Assembly (NCBI GenBank): GCA_031406575.1
Contig: JANOHP010000197.1
Location: 1-46,145, forward strand
Length of the DNA stretch: 46,145 bases
Reading direction: 5' to 3'
Source: Ga0077555 sp031406575
GTDB lineage: Bacteria > Pseudomonadota > Alphaproteobacteria > Rhizobiales > Hyphomicrobiaceae
Shown here piece after piece: positions 36,628 through 45,429 of the stretch. Numbering within the stretch: position 1 is the first letter of the stretch; each line of letters opens with the position of its first letter. A program made the position numbers and the translations under genes. The notes under the pieces are model-generated. The model did no database searches. It saw nothing but the letters and a program-made list of their open reading frames with translations, and was not told the origin of the DNA.

Positions 36628-37647
36628 TCAGCTCGTCTCGAACAGATCCGCGCGGCGCTTGCCGATCTGGTCGGCCTTCCATTGCGGGATCTTGAATTCC
36701 CAGCCTTTGGCACGGGTGGTCAAGTCGTCGGCGGGCTTCTTGGCGTCGCCCTCGCCGGTCGCGACCAGCGACAGCCAACTCGTTTCGCCGTCTCGGCGCA
36801 AGCGGAAGGTCGCGACGAGGCCCGCTTCCGTCTCGACTTTGAGAACGCTGACCTTGTCGCCCGCAGGCGTGCCATCGAGCTTGCGCACGTCTTCCAGATC
36901 GATCGAGCCGAAGCCCTGGGCGATCTGGTCGACGTTGGCACCCTCTTTGACCTTCTGGCCATCGGGGACGGCGGCGAGTTTGAGTTTCTGGTCCTCGCCC
37001 CGCTCGATGACGATCGGCGCTTCACCGGGGTGCTCCAGCGTGATGCGTTTGAACTTGGCATTGTCGTGCTCGAACACGGCCGTCTGCACCCAGTCGCGCG
37101 GCTCCACCGACGGCTTGAGTTCACCGGTCGCGAGCCACGTCTGCGCCTCAGTGGGGCGACGAACATAGGTGCCCCCCTTGCCGGCGCCGAAGGCATCGGC
37201 ACGCGCCTTGCCCAGCACGATCTCGCCGATGGCGCGGCCCTGCTTGTCGATGACCCGAACGCTGCGCGATTTCGCATCCTTGGCGGCCGGGTCTTCGAGT
37301 TCGAGCAGCTTGTGCTTGTCAGCCGCGGCGGTCTTGCGCTCGATCACTTCGGCGCGCTGCATATTGAGCAACAATGCGCGCACGCGCTCGGCGTTGGCGG
37401 GGTAGCCGTCGCGGTCCTTGAGCCGCCACTGCTCGCCCGCGCGCTCGAGGACGAGCTTGCGCTCTGCCTGAATCACCTCGACGAGCGCTGCGTTGCCGAC
37501 GTCACGCGCCAGCACCGGCAACAGCAAGGCGCCTTCGACCTTACCCGGCGTCCAGCGATTGAAATAGGAATAGCTCGCCCCTGCCGCCACGACGGTCGCG
37601 AGGGTGACGGCGGCCAGAACCGCGAATTGCGGCGGTGTGATCTTCAT
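36628..37647 (-). CDS. DUF4340 domain-containing protein of the Gld-like ABC operon
   Basis: 339 residues: an N-terminal membrane helix (QFAVLAAVTLATVVAAGASY) and a large DUF4340 beta-rich domain that should be periplasmic (VLERAGEQWRLKDRDGYPAN; AIGEIVLGKARADAFG; VRRPTEAQTWLATGELKP). DUF4340 proteins travel with GldG-like ABC transporter genes; their task is unknown. The start MKITPPQ at 37647 has GGAGG close upstream; a longer frame to 37698 would overlap gldG's end and is rejected. It is the last gene of the four-gene operon, 34 bp after gldG-like. Confidence 0.88.
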   Translation of the reverse strand: MKITPPQFAVLAAVTLATVVAAGASYSYFNRWTPGKVEGALLLPVLARDVGNAALVEVIQAERKLVLERAGEQWRLKDRDGYPANAERVRALLLNMQRAEVIERKTAAADKHKLLELEDPAAKDAKSRSVRVIDKQGRAIGEIVLGKARADAFGAGKGGTYVRRPTEAQTWLATGELKPSVEPRDWVQTAVFEHDNAKFKRITLEHPGEAPIVIERGEDQKLKLAAVPDGQKVKEGANVDQIAQGFGSIDLEDVRKLDGTPAGDKVSVLKVETEAGLVATFRLRRDGETSWLSLVATGEGDAKKPADDLTTRAKGWEFKIPQWKADQIGKRRADLFETS

Positions 37648-37681
37648 GATGCCTCCAGTCGATTGGATCGGGTGCTGGCCA

Positions 37682-39796
37682 TCAGGCTCTCGCCTCACGA
37701 CGCCGGCGATGCATCAGGCCGACCATCAAACCGCCGAAACCAATCAACAGCGGGACACCCGCGATGTTGATGGCGCGCACCCAATTGTGAAGCTGATCGA
37801 TATCGCGGCGCAGGGCGGCTTTGACGCTTCTGAGCTCGCCGCGCACGGTGAGCATTTCCGCCTTGAAACTCTCAATCGCCTGCTTGTCTTTCTCCGGCAG
37901 AATGACCGTGGTCGGACCACTGCCGTCCCCGCCCTTGGTTTCGAGACGGGCGAGGTTTTCCTGCAGTTCTTTCAACTTGGCGACGAGCGCTTCTTCCTTC
38001 AAGCGGAAGCGCTCTTCGGAATCGCGCCGGATTTCGACGACCTTGTCGAAGGGGCGCTCGCTGATGCCTCGGCCACGTAGGCCAGCCAGTGCCTCGCCAC
38101 CCGAGAGATTCTCGAGCGCGTTGACGACGAAAGCAGCGTTGTGAGACTGCGGCACCGCCACCTGCTGGCCGAGGAAATCCCTCACTTCGACCCAGAACTG
38201 ATCGTGCAGCATATCCGCGTCGGCGACGACGACAACGTTGACGCGACCTGCTGCGACGTGTGGCTTCTCGTCGGTTTTGACCTCGGCCGCTTTCGCGGTG
38301 GCGGCTTTGGCGGCCTCGGCCTTCGCGGCTGCAGCCTTGGCGGCCGCTTCCGCCTTTTCGGCATCCGTCGCGTTCGGGTCTTCGGGGGCTTTCTCTTCGG
38401 GCTTCACGTCGGGCTTGGGACGGCCGTCGGGATACGCGGACTTCGCCTCCCCGCCGACGCGCGCCGCCAGCATGAGCGGCATCGTGCCCGGCTTGAAGGA
38501 GCGCGCGATCTGGATCGGGTTGGGCTGCACGCGCACGCGGTCCGTGTCGATGTAGCCCCCTGCCGCCGTCGTCTGCACGATCGGCTGCACGATTGTGGTG
38601 GCGCCCTCGGTTTTCGAGAATGAACCCGCACTCGCCATCTGCAAGCGCTCGATGCCGGCGGCGAGCGGATCTTTGTCGTTGATCTGGTCCTTGCCGAGTT
38701 GCAGCCACGCGTAATATTCGCTTACCGCGCCGGCAGCGCCGCGACCGCCGCCAAACTGCACGCGCCGCGCCAGTGCGCGATCCCCGGTGACTTTGCTGCC
38801 ATCGAACTCGAGACCCCAACTCTTCATGAGCTTGTCGACTTCCGCGCTCATGGGCAACGACAGGCCGGGCGGCCCCATCGGGCTCGTCTCACTGTGGGGA
38901 TCCACGAAGAACAGCACGCGCCCACCCGTGAGCGCGTATTGATCAATGGCGTAGGCGGTCTCCTTCTGCAGCAGCGTCGGTTGCACGACCATCAGCACGT
39001 CGAGATCGGTCGGTAACGCTTTCGCCGTCTGGTCGATCTGCCGGATCTCGAAGAATTCGCGGATCTGCTCCAGGATCATCCACGCGGGCGCGGGCTGGCG
39101 CGTCGGCATCATGGGATTGCCACCGCCGTCCATGCTGATGCCGCTGATCAATCCGACGACCTTCTTCTTGGGATTGGCGAGGCCGCCGATCAATTTCGTC
39201 AGGTCGTATTCGAGGAACTTTTCACGGTCGAGCGCGAAGAACTCCACGACAGCGTCGTTGTCAGTGGTGTTGGAGGCGACAAGACCGAAATAGGCGGTCT
39301 CGCCATCCTGGTTGAGGCGGATGCCCTTGAGGCCCGCAGCGACGGCGCGATCCTCCGAGTCGGAGAACGGTTCGGGCTCGAGGAATGTGACGATGACCTT
39401 ACCGCGCGAGATGTCGCGATACTGTTCGAGCATGGCTTTCACACGCTCGAAGTATTTGCCGAACACCGGTGCCACTTCGCCGAGCCGCCGGCTGTAATAG
39501 ACGCGAACGCTGATCGGCTCGTCGATCTTGGCGAGAACGCGCTTCGTGCCGTCGGCAATGGTGAAAAGTTTTTCGGAGGTGAGGTCGACTTTGCTGTCGC
39601 GCAGCAGCATCGAGGCGATCAAGTTGACCGATACCATCAAGATAGCCGCGAGCCCGAGCGTGCCCCAGGCGAGCGTGCGACGATCCAGGCCCGAAAGCGC
39701 ACGAACGACCTCTCCAGGGGCCAGCAGCACGGCGCTGCCGACTTTCCAATAGAGGCGAGCGGCCTTGTCGGCGAATGATTCAGTGGTGGTGGGCAT
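37682..39796 (-). CDS. GldG-family ABC transporter auxiliary protein
   Basis: 704 residues. An N-terminal membrane helix (LAWGTLGLAAILMVSVNLIA) follows a cytoplasmic start, then DLTSEKLFTIADGTKRVLAK, which is the mark of the GldG / DUF4350-like group, and a long extracytoplasmic domain (VFGKYFERVKAMLEQYRDIS; GGRVLFFVDPHSETSP). Around residues 455-513 sits an Ala/Lys/Glu-rich low-complexity insert (EKAEAAAKAAAAKAEAAKAA). A charged coiled coil and a final membrane helix (AGVPLLIGFGGLMVGLM) end the protein. In gliding bacteria GldG works with GldA and GldF; in others the role is unproven. GAGGG lies 9 bases before ATG 39796. Confidence 0.9.
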   Translation of the reverse strand: MPTTTESFADKAARLYWKVGSAVLLAPGEVVRALSGLDRRTLAWGTLGLAAILMVSVNLIASMLLRDSKVDLTSEKLFTIADGTKRVLAKIDEPISVRVYYSRRLGEVAPVFGKYFERVKAMLEQYRDISRGKVIVTFLEPEPFSDSEDRAVAAGLKGIRLNQDGETAYFGLVASNTTDNDAVVEFFALDREKFLEYDLTKLIGGLANPKKKVVGLISGISMDGGGNPMMPTRQPAPAWMILEQIREFFEIRQIDQTAKALPTDLDVLMVVQPTLLQKETAYAIDQYALTGGRVLFFVDPHSETSPMGPPGLSLPMSAEVDKLMKSWGLEFDGSKVTGDRALARRVQFGGGRGAAGAVSEYYAWLQLGKDQINDKDPLAAGIERLQMASAGSFSKTEGATTIVQPIVQTTAAGGYIDTDRVRVQPNPIQIARSFKPGTMPLMLAARVGGEAKSAYPDGRPKPDVKPEEKAPEDPNATDAEKAEAAAKAAAAKAEAAKAATAKAAEVKTDEKPHVAAGRVNVVVVADADMLHDQFWVEVRDFLGQQVAVPQSHNAAFVVNALENLSGGEALAGLRGRGISERPFDKVVEIRRDSEERFRLKEEALVAKLKELQENLARLETKGGDGSGPTTVILPEKDKQAIESFKAEMLTVRGELRSVKAALRRDIDQLHNWVRAINIAGVPLLIGFGGLMVGLMHRRRREARA

Positions 39797-39833
39797 AGTT
39801 TCAAACCCTCGAGCGAGAACGGCTGGCCAGTCG

Positions 39834-40718
39834 TCAGGCGGCCTTGCGCATTTCGACGATGATGACGTTGGCGAACAGGAAGAACGAGATCAGCGAAAGG
39901 TAGAACACCACCGACGGCAGGCCGATGAGACCCTTCGTGATCTGATCGTGATGCAACAGAAAGCTGAGCGCGGTAACGGCCTGAACGAGGAAGCCCGTGC
40001 CCACATCGCCGATGAACCAGCCGATCAGGAGCGCCGCGATGAGTGCAACCGACGCTGCGGCCCCACTCTGCGTATCGCCGCGCGATGCGGCCATGACGAA
40101 CCACACCAGCGCTGCGAATGATCCACCCACCTGCACGATGAGTCCGAACGACAGGCCGCGCACCACGTTCAGCACCATCTCGGCCCCGCTCATGACGAAC
40201 AGGAAGCACAAGGTCGCTGCCACGATGAAGGCGATGACCTGGTTCTTCGTCAGCGCCGAGATCGACGACCCGATGGCGAGAAACGCACCCGCCATCAGGA
40301 AGCTGCCGATATAGCTCGCGAGGATCACCCCGTTGTCGGGACGCCCGAGGTAGTTGACGGTGAACCACATCGGAAACGTGAGCATCAGCGCGATGCCGAC
40401 GAACGCCCAAGCGGCGAGGAATTTGCCCAAGATCGCTTCCCACGTCGCGATCGGCAGCGTCATCAGCAGTTCGATCGTGCCGGATTTGCGCTCCTCGGCC
40501 CACAAGCGCATGGCGATGGCCGGCACGAGCAGCAGGTAGAGCCAGGGATGGTAAGCGAAGAACGCCTGCAGGTCGGCTTGGCCGCGATCGAAGAAGTTGC
40601 CGATGAAGAAGGCGAAGGCGCCCGTCAACGCCACGAAGATGACGGCGAAGATGTAGGCGAGCGGCGTGCCGAAATAGGTGCCGAGCTCCCGGGAGGCGAT
40701 GATGAAGACGTTACGCAT
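39834..40718 (-). CDS. ABC transporter permease, GldF/ABC-2 type
   Basis: 294 residues with six or more membrane helices and an ABC-2 layout: FIIASRELGTYFGTPLAYIF at the start, AMRLWAEERKSGTIELLMTL in the coupling region, and a final FFLFANVIIVEMRKAA. The EERKSGTIELL motif is typical for GldF / NosY-like permeases. The start ATG 40718 lies 8 bp inside the end of the ATPase gene, so translation is coupled; the much longer frame to 40958 is a shadow of the ATPase gene. GldG follows after 37 bp. Confidence 0.92.
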   Translation of the reverse strand: MRNVFIIASRELGTYFGTPLAYIFAVIFVALTGAFAFFIGNFFDRGQADLQAFFAYHPWLYLLLVPAIAMRLWAEERKSGTIELLMTLPIATWEAILGKFLAAWAFVGIALMLTFPMWFTVNYLGRPDNGVILASYIGSFLMAGAFLAIGSSISALTKNQVIAFIVAATLCFLFVMSGAEMVLNVVRGLSFGLIVQVGGSFAALVWFVMAASRGDTQSGAAASVALIAALLIGWFIGDVGTGFLVQAVTALSFLLHHDQITKGLIGLPSVVFYLSLISFFLFANVIIVEMRKAA

Positions 40719-41673
40719 GGCTCTTATCGCCCTCCTGACTGGTGATCTGGCGGAAGACGTCGTCGAGTTTACCGCGCTCGATGAACATTTCGCTGACAGC
40801 AAGCCCGCGCTCCTGCACCCTGGCAGCCACGGCGGCTGCGATCGAGGCGCCCGGTGCGGGCAGCACGCGCAGTTTGACGTGGCCGTTCGTGCCCGCCAGC
40901 CGATCGACGCGCGCCACGCCCGCAACCGAGCCGAGTGCCGCAATGACGGCATCGGCATTGGCGGAGGCGACTTCGAGGGCGACGGCGTTGTGATAGGGCA
41001 TGCGCCGCTGCAAGTCCTCGGCCGTGCCGTCGGCCACGATGCGGCCCCGGTCGATGACGACGGCGCGGGTGCACACTGCCTCGACTTCCTCGAGGATGTG
41101 GGTCGAGACGATGATGGCCTTGTCCTTGGCCATGTCGGCTATCAACTGGCGAACGTGATGTTTCTGGTTGGGATCGAGGCCATCCGTCGGCTCGTCCATG
41201 ATCAGCACCGGCGGATCATGCAGGATCGCTTGCGCCAGACCGACGCGGCGCTTGTAGCCCTTCGACAGCGTGTCGATGCGCTGCTCGAGCACGGACTTCA
41301 ATCCCGTGCGCTCGACAGCGAGTGAGACCTTGGCGTCGTTGGTGGCGCCATCGAAGCCGCGAATGCGACCGATGAAGCGCAGAAAGCTCCACGGCGTCAT
41401 TTCGCCGTAGGTCGGCGCGCCTTCGGGGAGATAACCGATCATCGCCTTGGCGGCCTTGGGCTGATCGGCCACATCGATGCCGCAGATGCGCGCGCGACCG
41501 CTGTCGGGCTCGAGGAACCCGGTCAGGATTTTCATCGTCGTCGACTTGCCCGCGCCGTTGGGCCCCAGGAAGCCGAGCACTTCCCCTTTGGCGACACTGA
41601 GCGAGATTTGATCAACGGCTGTAATCGGCCCGAACGTCTTTCTCAGGCGGTCCGCCTGAACCCGGACATCCAT
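40711..41673 (-). CDS. ABC transporter ATP-binding protein, GldA type
   Basis: 320 residues. Walker A is GPNGAGKS (37-44), the signature is LSKGYKRRVGLAQAIL, Walker B is VLIMDEPTDGLDP, and the H loop is IIVSTHILEEVEAVC. About 90 residues after the ATPase domain form the C-terminal domain common in GldA/NosF/CcmA-like proteins. It is the first gene of the minus-strand operon with the permease, GldG-like and DUF4340 proteins. The export substrate is unknown. There are 280 bp upstream before fabI, enough for a promoter. Confidence 0.94.
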   Translation of the reverse strand: MDVRVQADRLRKTFGPITAVDQISLSVAKGEVLGFLGPNGAGKSTTMKILTGFLEPDSGRARICGIDVADQPKAAKAMIGYLPEGAPTYGEMTPWSFLRFIGRIRGFDGATNDAKVSLAVERTGLKSVLEQRIDTLSKGYKRRVGLAQAILHDPPVLIMDEPTDGLDPNQKHHVRQLIADMAKDKAIIVSTHILEEVEAVCTRAVVIDRGRIVADGTAEDLQRRMPYHNAVALEVASANADAVIAALGSVAGVARVDRLAGTNGHVKLRVLPAPGASIAAAVAARVQERGLAVSEMFIERGKLDDVFRQITSQEGDKSHA

Positions 41674-41953
41674 TCATGCCTCCCCACGAAACTCGCACGC
41701 GTTGCCTTTTTCACTGGGCCTATCACGCGGGTTCGATTGTCATTGCATCGACGGATCGACGTCTCCGTCTCCGCCGCCGCACTATCGGATCAAAGTTGGC
41801 ACTGTCAAGGTCGGAGTGCCAGCGTTGCCGATCCGTAATGGTCGCCTTGCGCGGTGATTTGAGTGCAAGGTTGCTTGGCGCTCCTACGGCGGGGCCAGTG
41901 AGCACTGGACAGGAGGCGTCGCACTCGAGATCGCGGAGCCGTAACCAGCACGG
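41674..41953. other. 280-bp spacer between fabI and the ABC operon
   Basis: No gene is evident. It contains CCAGTG-AG-CACTGG (41895-41908) and a hairpin CGTAACC/GGTTACG (41940-41958) that overlaps the fabI stop; neither is followed by a T-run on the minus strand, so they are weak terminator candidates. The ABC operon promoter should lie in the left half. Confidence 0.4.
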
Positions 41954-42817
41954 TTACGTCGCTGCCGCAGGCTTGCCGCCGGTGGCGACGGCCACCTCTT
42001 GCGCTTTGAGCATTTCGAGGCTCGGCATGGACATGGCGTTGTAGCCACAGTCGACATAGTGCACCTCGCCCGTGACGGCGCCTGCGAGATCCGACAGCAG
42101 ATAAAGTGCCGCCCCACCCACCTCGTCGAGCGTCGGTGTGCGCTTGAGGGCAGCGACTTCGCCCTGGTAATTGAAGATCATCCGGGCGTCGGAAATGCCC
42201 GCACCCGCCAGCGTGCGCATGGGGCCAGCAGACAGGGCGTTCACCCGAATGCGCTGCGGCCCGAAGTCGGCGGCGAGATAGCGCACGGAAGCTTCCAGCG
42301 CGGCCTTGGCGACACCCATCACATTGTAGGAGGGCACGACGCGCTCCGACCCGCCATAGGTCAGCGTCAGCATCGAGCCGCCGTTGGTCATGAGTTTGCC
42401 GGCGCGCTTGGCAACTTCCGTGAAGGAGAAGCAGGAAATCACCATCGTGTTGGTGAAGTTTTCCCGCGACGTATCGGAGTAGCGCCCCTGCAGCTCACGC
42501 CGGTCGGAGAACGCCAGCGCGTGCACGACGAAATCGAGCCCGCCCCAGGTTTTTTCGATCTGCTCGAAAACCGCATCGACGCTGGCGAGATCGGACACGT
42601 CGCACGAGACGATCACGTCGGAGCCGACCGAATCCGCCAACGGCACCGCACGCCGCCCGAACGCATCGCCCTGATATGTGAACGCGAGTTTGGCCCCGTG
42701 ATTGGCGCACACTCTCGCAATCCCCCAAGCGATCGAACGCTCGTTGGCGACACCCATGATCAGCCCACGTTTACCCGCCAGCAGCGGACCGGGTTGCGTG
42801 ATGTCTTTCGTGCTCAT
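41954..42817 (-). CDS. fabI: Enoyl-[acyl-carrier-protein] reductase (NADH)
   Basis: 287 residues. It performs the last reduction of each fatty-acid elongation round. The FabI form of the Rossmann start is seen (KRGLIMGVANERSIAWGIAR), then HALAFSDRRELQGRY and the catalytic pair Tyr164-x6-Lys171 in VPSYNVMGVAKAALEASVRY. FGPQRIRVNALSAGPMRT is also typical. ATG 42817 is chosen: GAGGG lies about 5 bases upstream, and the in-frame ATG at 42856 has none. It is third in the fabA-fabB-fabI series, 115 bp after fabB. Triclosan-type inhibitors act on this enzyme class. Confidence 0.95.
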   Translation of the reverse strand: MSTKDITQPGPLLAGKRGLIMGVANERSIAWGIARVCANHGAKLAFTYQGDAFGRRAVPLADSVGSDVIVSCDVSDLASVDAVFEQIEKTWGGLDFVVHALAFSDRRELQGRYSDTSRENFTNTMVISCFSFTEVAKRAGKLMTNGGSMLTLTYGGSERVVPSYNVMGVAKAALEASVRYLAADFGPQRIRVNALSAGPMRTLAGAGISDARMIFNYQGEVAALKRTPTLDEVGGAALYLLSDLAGAVTGEVHYVDCGYNAMSMPSLEMLKAQEVAVATGGKPAAAT

Positions 42818-42932
42818 TGGCACCCTCGTTTCAGCGTCACACGCTGGCTCGCGCATCGAGCCCGGCGCACTCTGTCATCTGTCATCAGTTCACGCACCGC
42901 GTTCGGGACCACCCGACGCGGTACATCGATCA

Positions 42933-44165
42933 TCACGCCTGATGGCGGCGGAACACCAACGTGGCATTCGTCCCACCAAAACCGAAGCTGTTCGACAGCA
43001 CACATTCGAGATCACGGTTCTGACATTCGCGAACGATCGGCAGGTCCTCGAAGGCTGGATCGAGATCCTCGATGTTGGCACTGGCCGCCACGAAACCATT
43101 GTTCAACATCAACATCGAAAAAATCGCTTCCTGCACGCCGATGGCGCCCAGCGAATGCCCCGTCAGCGACTTGGTCGAGGAGATCGACGGCACGTCCTTG
43201 CCGAACACCTCGCGAACCGCCTCCATCTCCTTGATGTCGCCGACGGGTGTGCCGGTGCCATGAGGATTGAGGTAGTCGATCTTGGCGCCTACGCCTTTGC
43301 CGTCGAAACCTTCCAGGGCCTTGCGCATGCAGCGCACGGCGCCTTCGCCCGACGGCGCCACCATGTCGAAGCCATCGGAACTGGCGCCGTAGCCCACGAT
43401 CTCGGCGTAAATCTTGGCGCCGCGCGCAATCGCCCGCTCGCACTCCTCGAGCACTACGACGCCGGCACCGCCCGCGATCACAAAGCCATCCCGCCCCTTG
43501 TCATAAGGACGCGACGCGGTCGCTGGCCGATCATTGTAGCGGCTCGACATGGCGCCCATCGCGTCGAACAGGGCCGACAGCGTCCAATCCAGTTCTTCGC
43601 AGCCGCCGGCAAACATGACGTCCTGCTTGCCCCACTGGATCAATTCCGTCGCATTGCCGATGCAGTGCGCACTGGTCGCGCAGGCCGACGAAATCGAATA
43701 GTTCGTGCCCTTGATCTGGAATGCGGTGGCGAGCACGCCCGAGGGCCCCGAGCACATGCCTTTGGGCACATCGAATGGACCGATCTTCTTGGGCCCACCC
43801 GATCTGCGCGTGGTATCGGCTGCCGCGACGATGGCCGACGTCGACGGCCCGCCCGACCCCATGATGATGCCGGTGCGTTCGTTGACGATGTCGGCGGGCT
43901 CGAGGCCAGAGTCGCGGATCGCCTGCTCCATCGAGATGTAATTCCAGCCCATGCCTTCGTTCATGAAGCGCTTGGGTTTGCGCGGTACGATGCTTTCCCA
44001 ATCGATCTTGGGTTCGCCGTGCACTTGGCACTTGAAGCCGAGTTCCGCGTATTTGTCGGCTTTGACGATGCCCGAACGGCCTTCGCGCAGAGAGGCCATG
44101 ACCTCTTGGGTATTGTTTCCGATGGACGACACGACGCCCATGCCGGTGATGACCACACGTCTCAT
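42933..44165 (-). CDS. fabB: Beta-ketoacyl-ACP synthase I
   Basis: 410 residues of the thiolase fold. The active-site Cys162 is in SSACATSAHCIG, His302 in NPHGTGTPVGD, and Lys332 with His337 in TKSLTGHSLGA. The match to FabB rather than FabF is supported by the MCSGPSGVLATAF and KKIGPFDVPKG stretches and by its position next to fabA; the two together make unsaturated fatty acids. MRRVVITGMGVVSSIGNN at 44165 is the true start; the longer frame to 44255 overlaps fabA and is not family-like. It follows fabA after 52 bp. Confidence 0.95.
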   Translation of the reverse strand: MRRVVITGMGVVSSIGNNTQEVMASLREGRSGIVKADKYAELGFKCQVHGEPKIDWESIVPRKPKRFMNEGMGWNYISMEQAIRDSGLEPADIVNERTGIIMGSGGPSTSAIVAAADTTRRSGGPKKIGPFDVPKGMCSGPSGVLATAFQIKGTNYSISSACATSAHCIGNATELIQWGKQDVMFAGGCEELDWTLSALFDAMGAMSSRYNDRPATASRPYDKGRDGFVIAGGAGVVVLEECERAIARGAKIYAEIVGYGASSDGFDMVAPSGEGAVRCMRKALEGFDGKGVGAKIDYLNPHGTGTPVGDIKEMEAVREVFGKDVPSISSTKSLTGHSLGAIGVQEAIFSMLMLNNGFVAASANIEDLDPAFEDLPIVRECQNRDLECVLSNSFGFGGTNATLVFRRHQA

Positions 44166-44217
44166 GTTTCGAATTCCCTGCTCGGCACTGCCTGTGCGGT
44201 GCCGGATGGCTGAGCCC

Positions 44218-44763
44218 TCAGGCAGATTGTGCGTCGGCGGCGGTTTGTGCGGCATCGAACAGGCCGACTTTCATGTCGACCGCCGTGTAGATCGTCTGTC
44301 CGTCTGCGATGACGGCGCCGTCTGCGATACCCAGCTTCAATTTGCGCAGGATGACGCGCTTGAAGTCGACGACGTATTCCACTTTTTTCACGCTCGGCAC
44401 GACCATGCCGGTGAATTTGACTTCGCCCACGCCCAGTGCGCGGCCCTTGCCGGTGGCGCCGAGCCAGCCGAGATAAAAGCCTGTCAGCTGCCAGAGCGCA
44501 TCGAGCCCCAGGCAGCCGGGCATCACCGGATCGCCCTTGAAGTGGCACGCGAAGAACCAGTCTACGGCCGGATTGCCGGCAACCTTCAACTCGGCGACCA
44601 ACTGGCCTTTGCCATGCGGGCCGCCGTTTTCAGAAATGCTGGCGATGCGGTCGAACATCAACATCGGGGGCAGCGGCAATTGGGCATTGCCGGGGCCGAA
44701 CAACTCCGATCGCCCGCACGCTAGGAGGTCTTCGTATTCGAAGCTCGATCGACGATCTGACAT
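44218..44763 (-). CDS. fabA: 3-hydroxydecanoyl-ACP dehydratase / isomerase
   Basis: 181 residues. It dehydrates 3-hydroxydecanoyl-ACP and shifts the double bond to the cis-3 form, the branch point to unsaturated fatty acids. Catalytic His74 is in FFACHFKGDPVMPG and Asp88 in GCLGLDALWQLTG. The N-terminal LPLPPMLMFDRI is also typical. MSDRRSSFEYEDLLACGRSE at 44763 is the family start; the open frame further up is not coding. It is first in the fabA-fabB-fabI series. The upstream 190 bp, where its promoter must be, also contains the antitoxin remnant on the other strand and a GC-rich palindrome at 44792-44806. Confidence 0.96.
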   Translation of the reverse strand: MSDRRSSFEYEDLLACGRSELFGPGNAQLPLPPMLMFDRIASISENGGPHGKGQLVAELKVAGNPAVDWFFACHFKGDPVMPGCLGLDALWQLTGFYLGWLGATGKGRALGVGEVKFTGMVVPSVKKVEYVVDFKRVILRKLKLGIADGAVIADGQTIYTAVDMKVGLFDAAQTAADAQSA

Positions 44764-44814
44764 GCTTTCTTTCGCTGCGGAGCTGATTGTCCCCGGCCCG
44801 GCCGGGTTTTCTGA

Positions 44815-44958
44815 AGGCTTCCTAGCACACTCCCCAGTTCTCCAAAATGGCTGGAACCGTTTCAGATCGACCGTTTTGTCGCAGGGGCTGACCTCGATGC
44901 CGGCCGCGTCGTCTCCGACCCTGACATGGCGATATTCTGGGCTCGCAATCGGGCATGA
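44815..44958 (+). pseudogene. Antitoxin remnant without a start codon
   Basis: A plus-strand frame from just after a TGA (44812-44814) to a TGA at 44956-44958 ends with VAGADLDAGRVVSDPDMAIF and WARNRA. The DLDAGRVVSDPDM part resembles the C-terminal toxin-binding tails of antitoxins paired with ParE. The stop overlaps the ParE ATG as ATGA, the normal arrangement. There is no ATG, GTG or TTG before the internal ATG at 44926, and no DNA-binding domain. The N-terminal part seems lost; a CTG start at 44851 is possible but unlikely. Confidence 0.6.
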
Positions 44959-45260
44959 GGGTCGTCTACGCCGAGCGCGCAGTGCACGACATCGACGAAA
45001 TCTACGGCGCAATCGCCGAACGCAGCTCCTCCGCTGCACAGCGCGTAGAAGAGTTCATCCGCACGACCTGCATTGGTCTTGCCGACTTTCCTTTCGCGTC
45101 GGCCGCCACCGACGAGCCGAACGCTCGACGCGTGCCGCGCGTGCGTTTCCCCTCCACCATCTTCTTTCGCATCGATCAACAGCGTGATCTGGTCGAGATC
45201 GCCCGCGTGCTCCATAGTGCTCGCGTCAAAACTCTGCGATCATTGCCAGATTATGGCTGA
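44955..45260 (+). CDS. ParE/RelE-family toxin
   Basis: 101 residues of the RelE/ParE fold: MRVVYAERAVHDIDEIYGAI, then AAQRVEEFIRTTCIGLADFP, RRVPRVRFPSTIFFRIDQQ and VEIARVLHSAR. The central Arg and Phe/Tyr positions are kept and there is no frameshift, so the toxin reading frame looks whole. It is closer to ParE (gyrase poisons) than to RelE ribonucleases by pattern, though this is inferred. The upstream antitoxin appears truncated, so this may be an orphan or decaying toxin. It lies between fabA (divergent) and irr (same strand, 169 bp on). Confidence 0.85.
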   Translation: MRVVYAERAVHDIDEIYGAIAERSSSAAQRVEEFIRTTCIGLADFPFASAATDEPNARRVPRVRFPSTIFFRIDQQRDLVEIARVLHSARVKTLRSLPDYG

Positions 45261-45429
45261 CCAGCCAATTCCACGAGATCATCAGTCGCCCTTGGCGAGC
45301 CGGCCGGATCGAACGCCGGCGTTGGCCCGCCCTAGTCTGCCGCCTCGTTGCAGATCGACCGATGAGAGCTTACTATCATAGCGACGACCGCGTCACCGAC
45401 GTGGGACACCGAAAGACAGGCTCGCAGGA

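Noticed and set aside
42702..44213. 503-codon plus-strand frame antisense to fabB
   Set aside because: Antisense shadow with no domain; fabB has all its catalytic residues.
44792..44806. GC-rich palindrome CCCGGCCCGGCCGGG followed by TTTT as a plus-strand terminator
   Set aside because: No plus-strand gene ends before it; it lies in the fabA leader, and the one-base loop makes the full stem impossible. Noted only as a feature of that leader.
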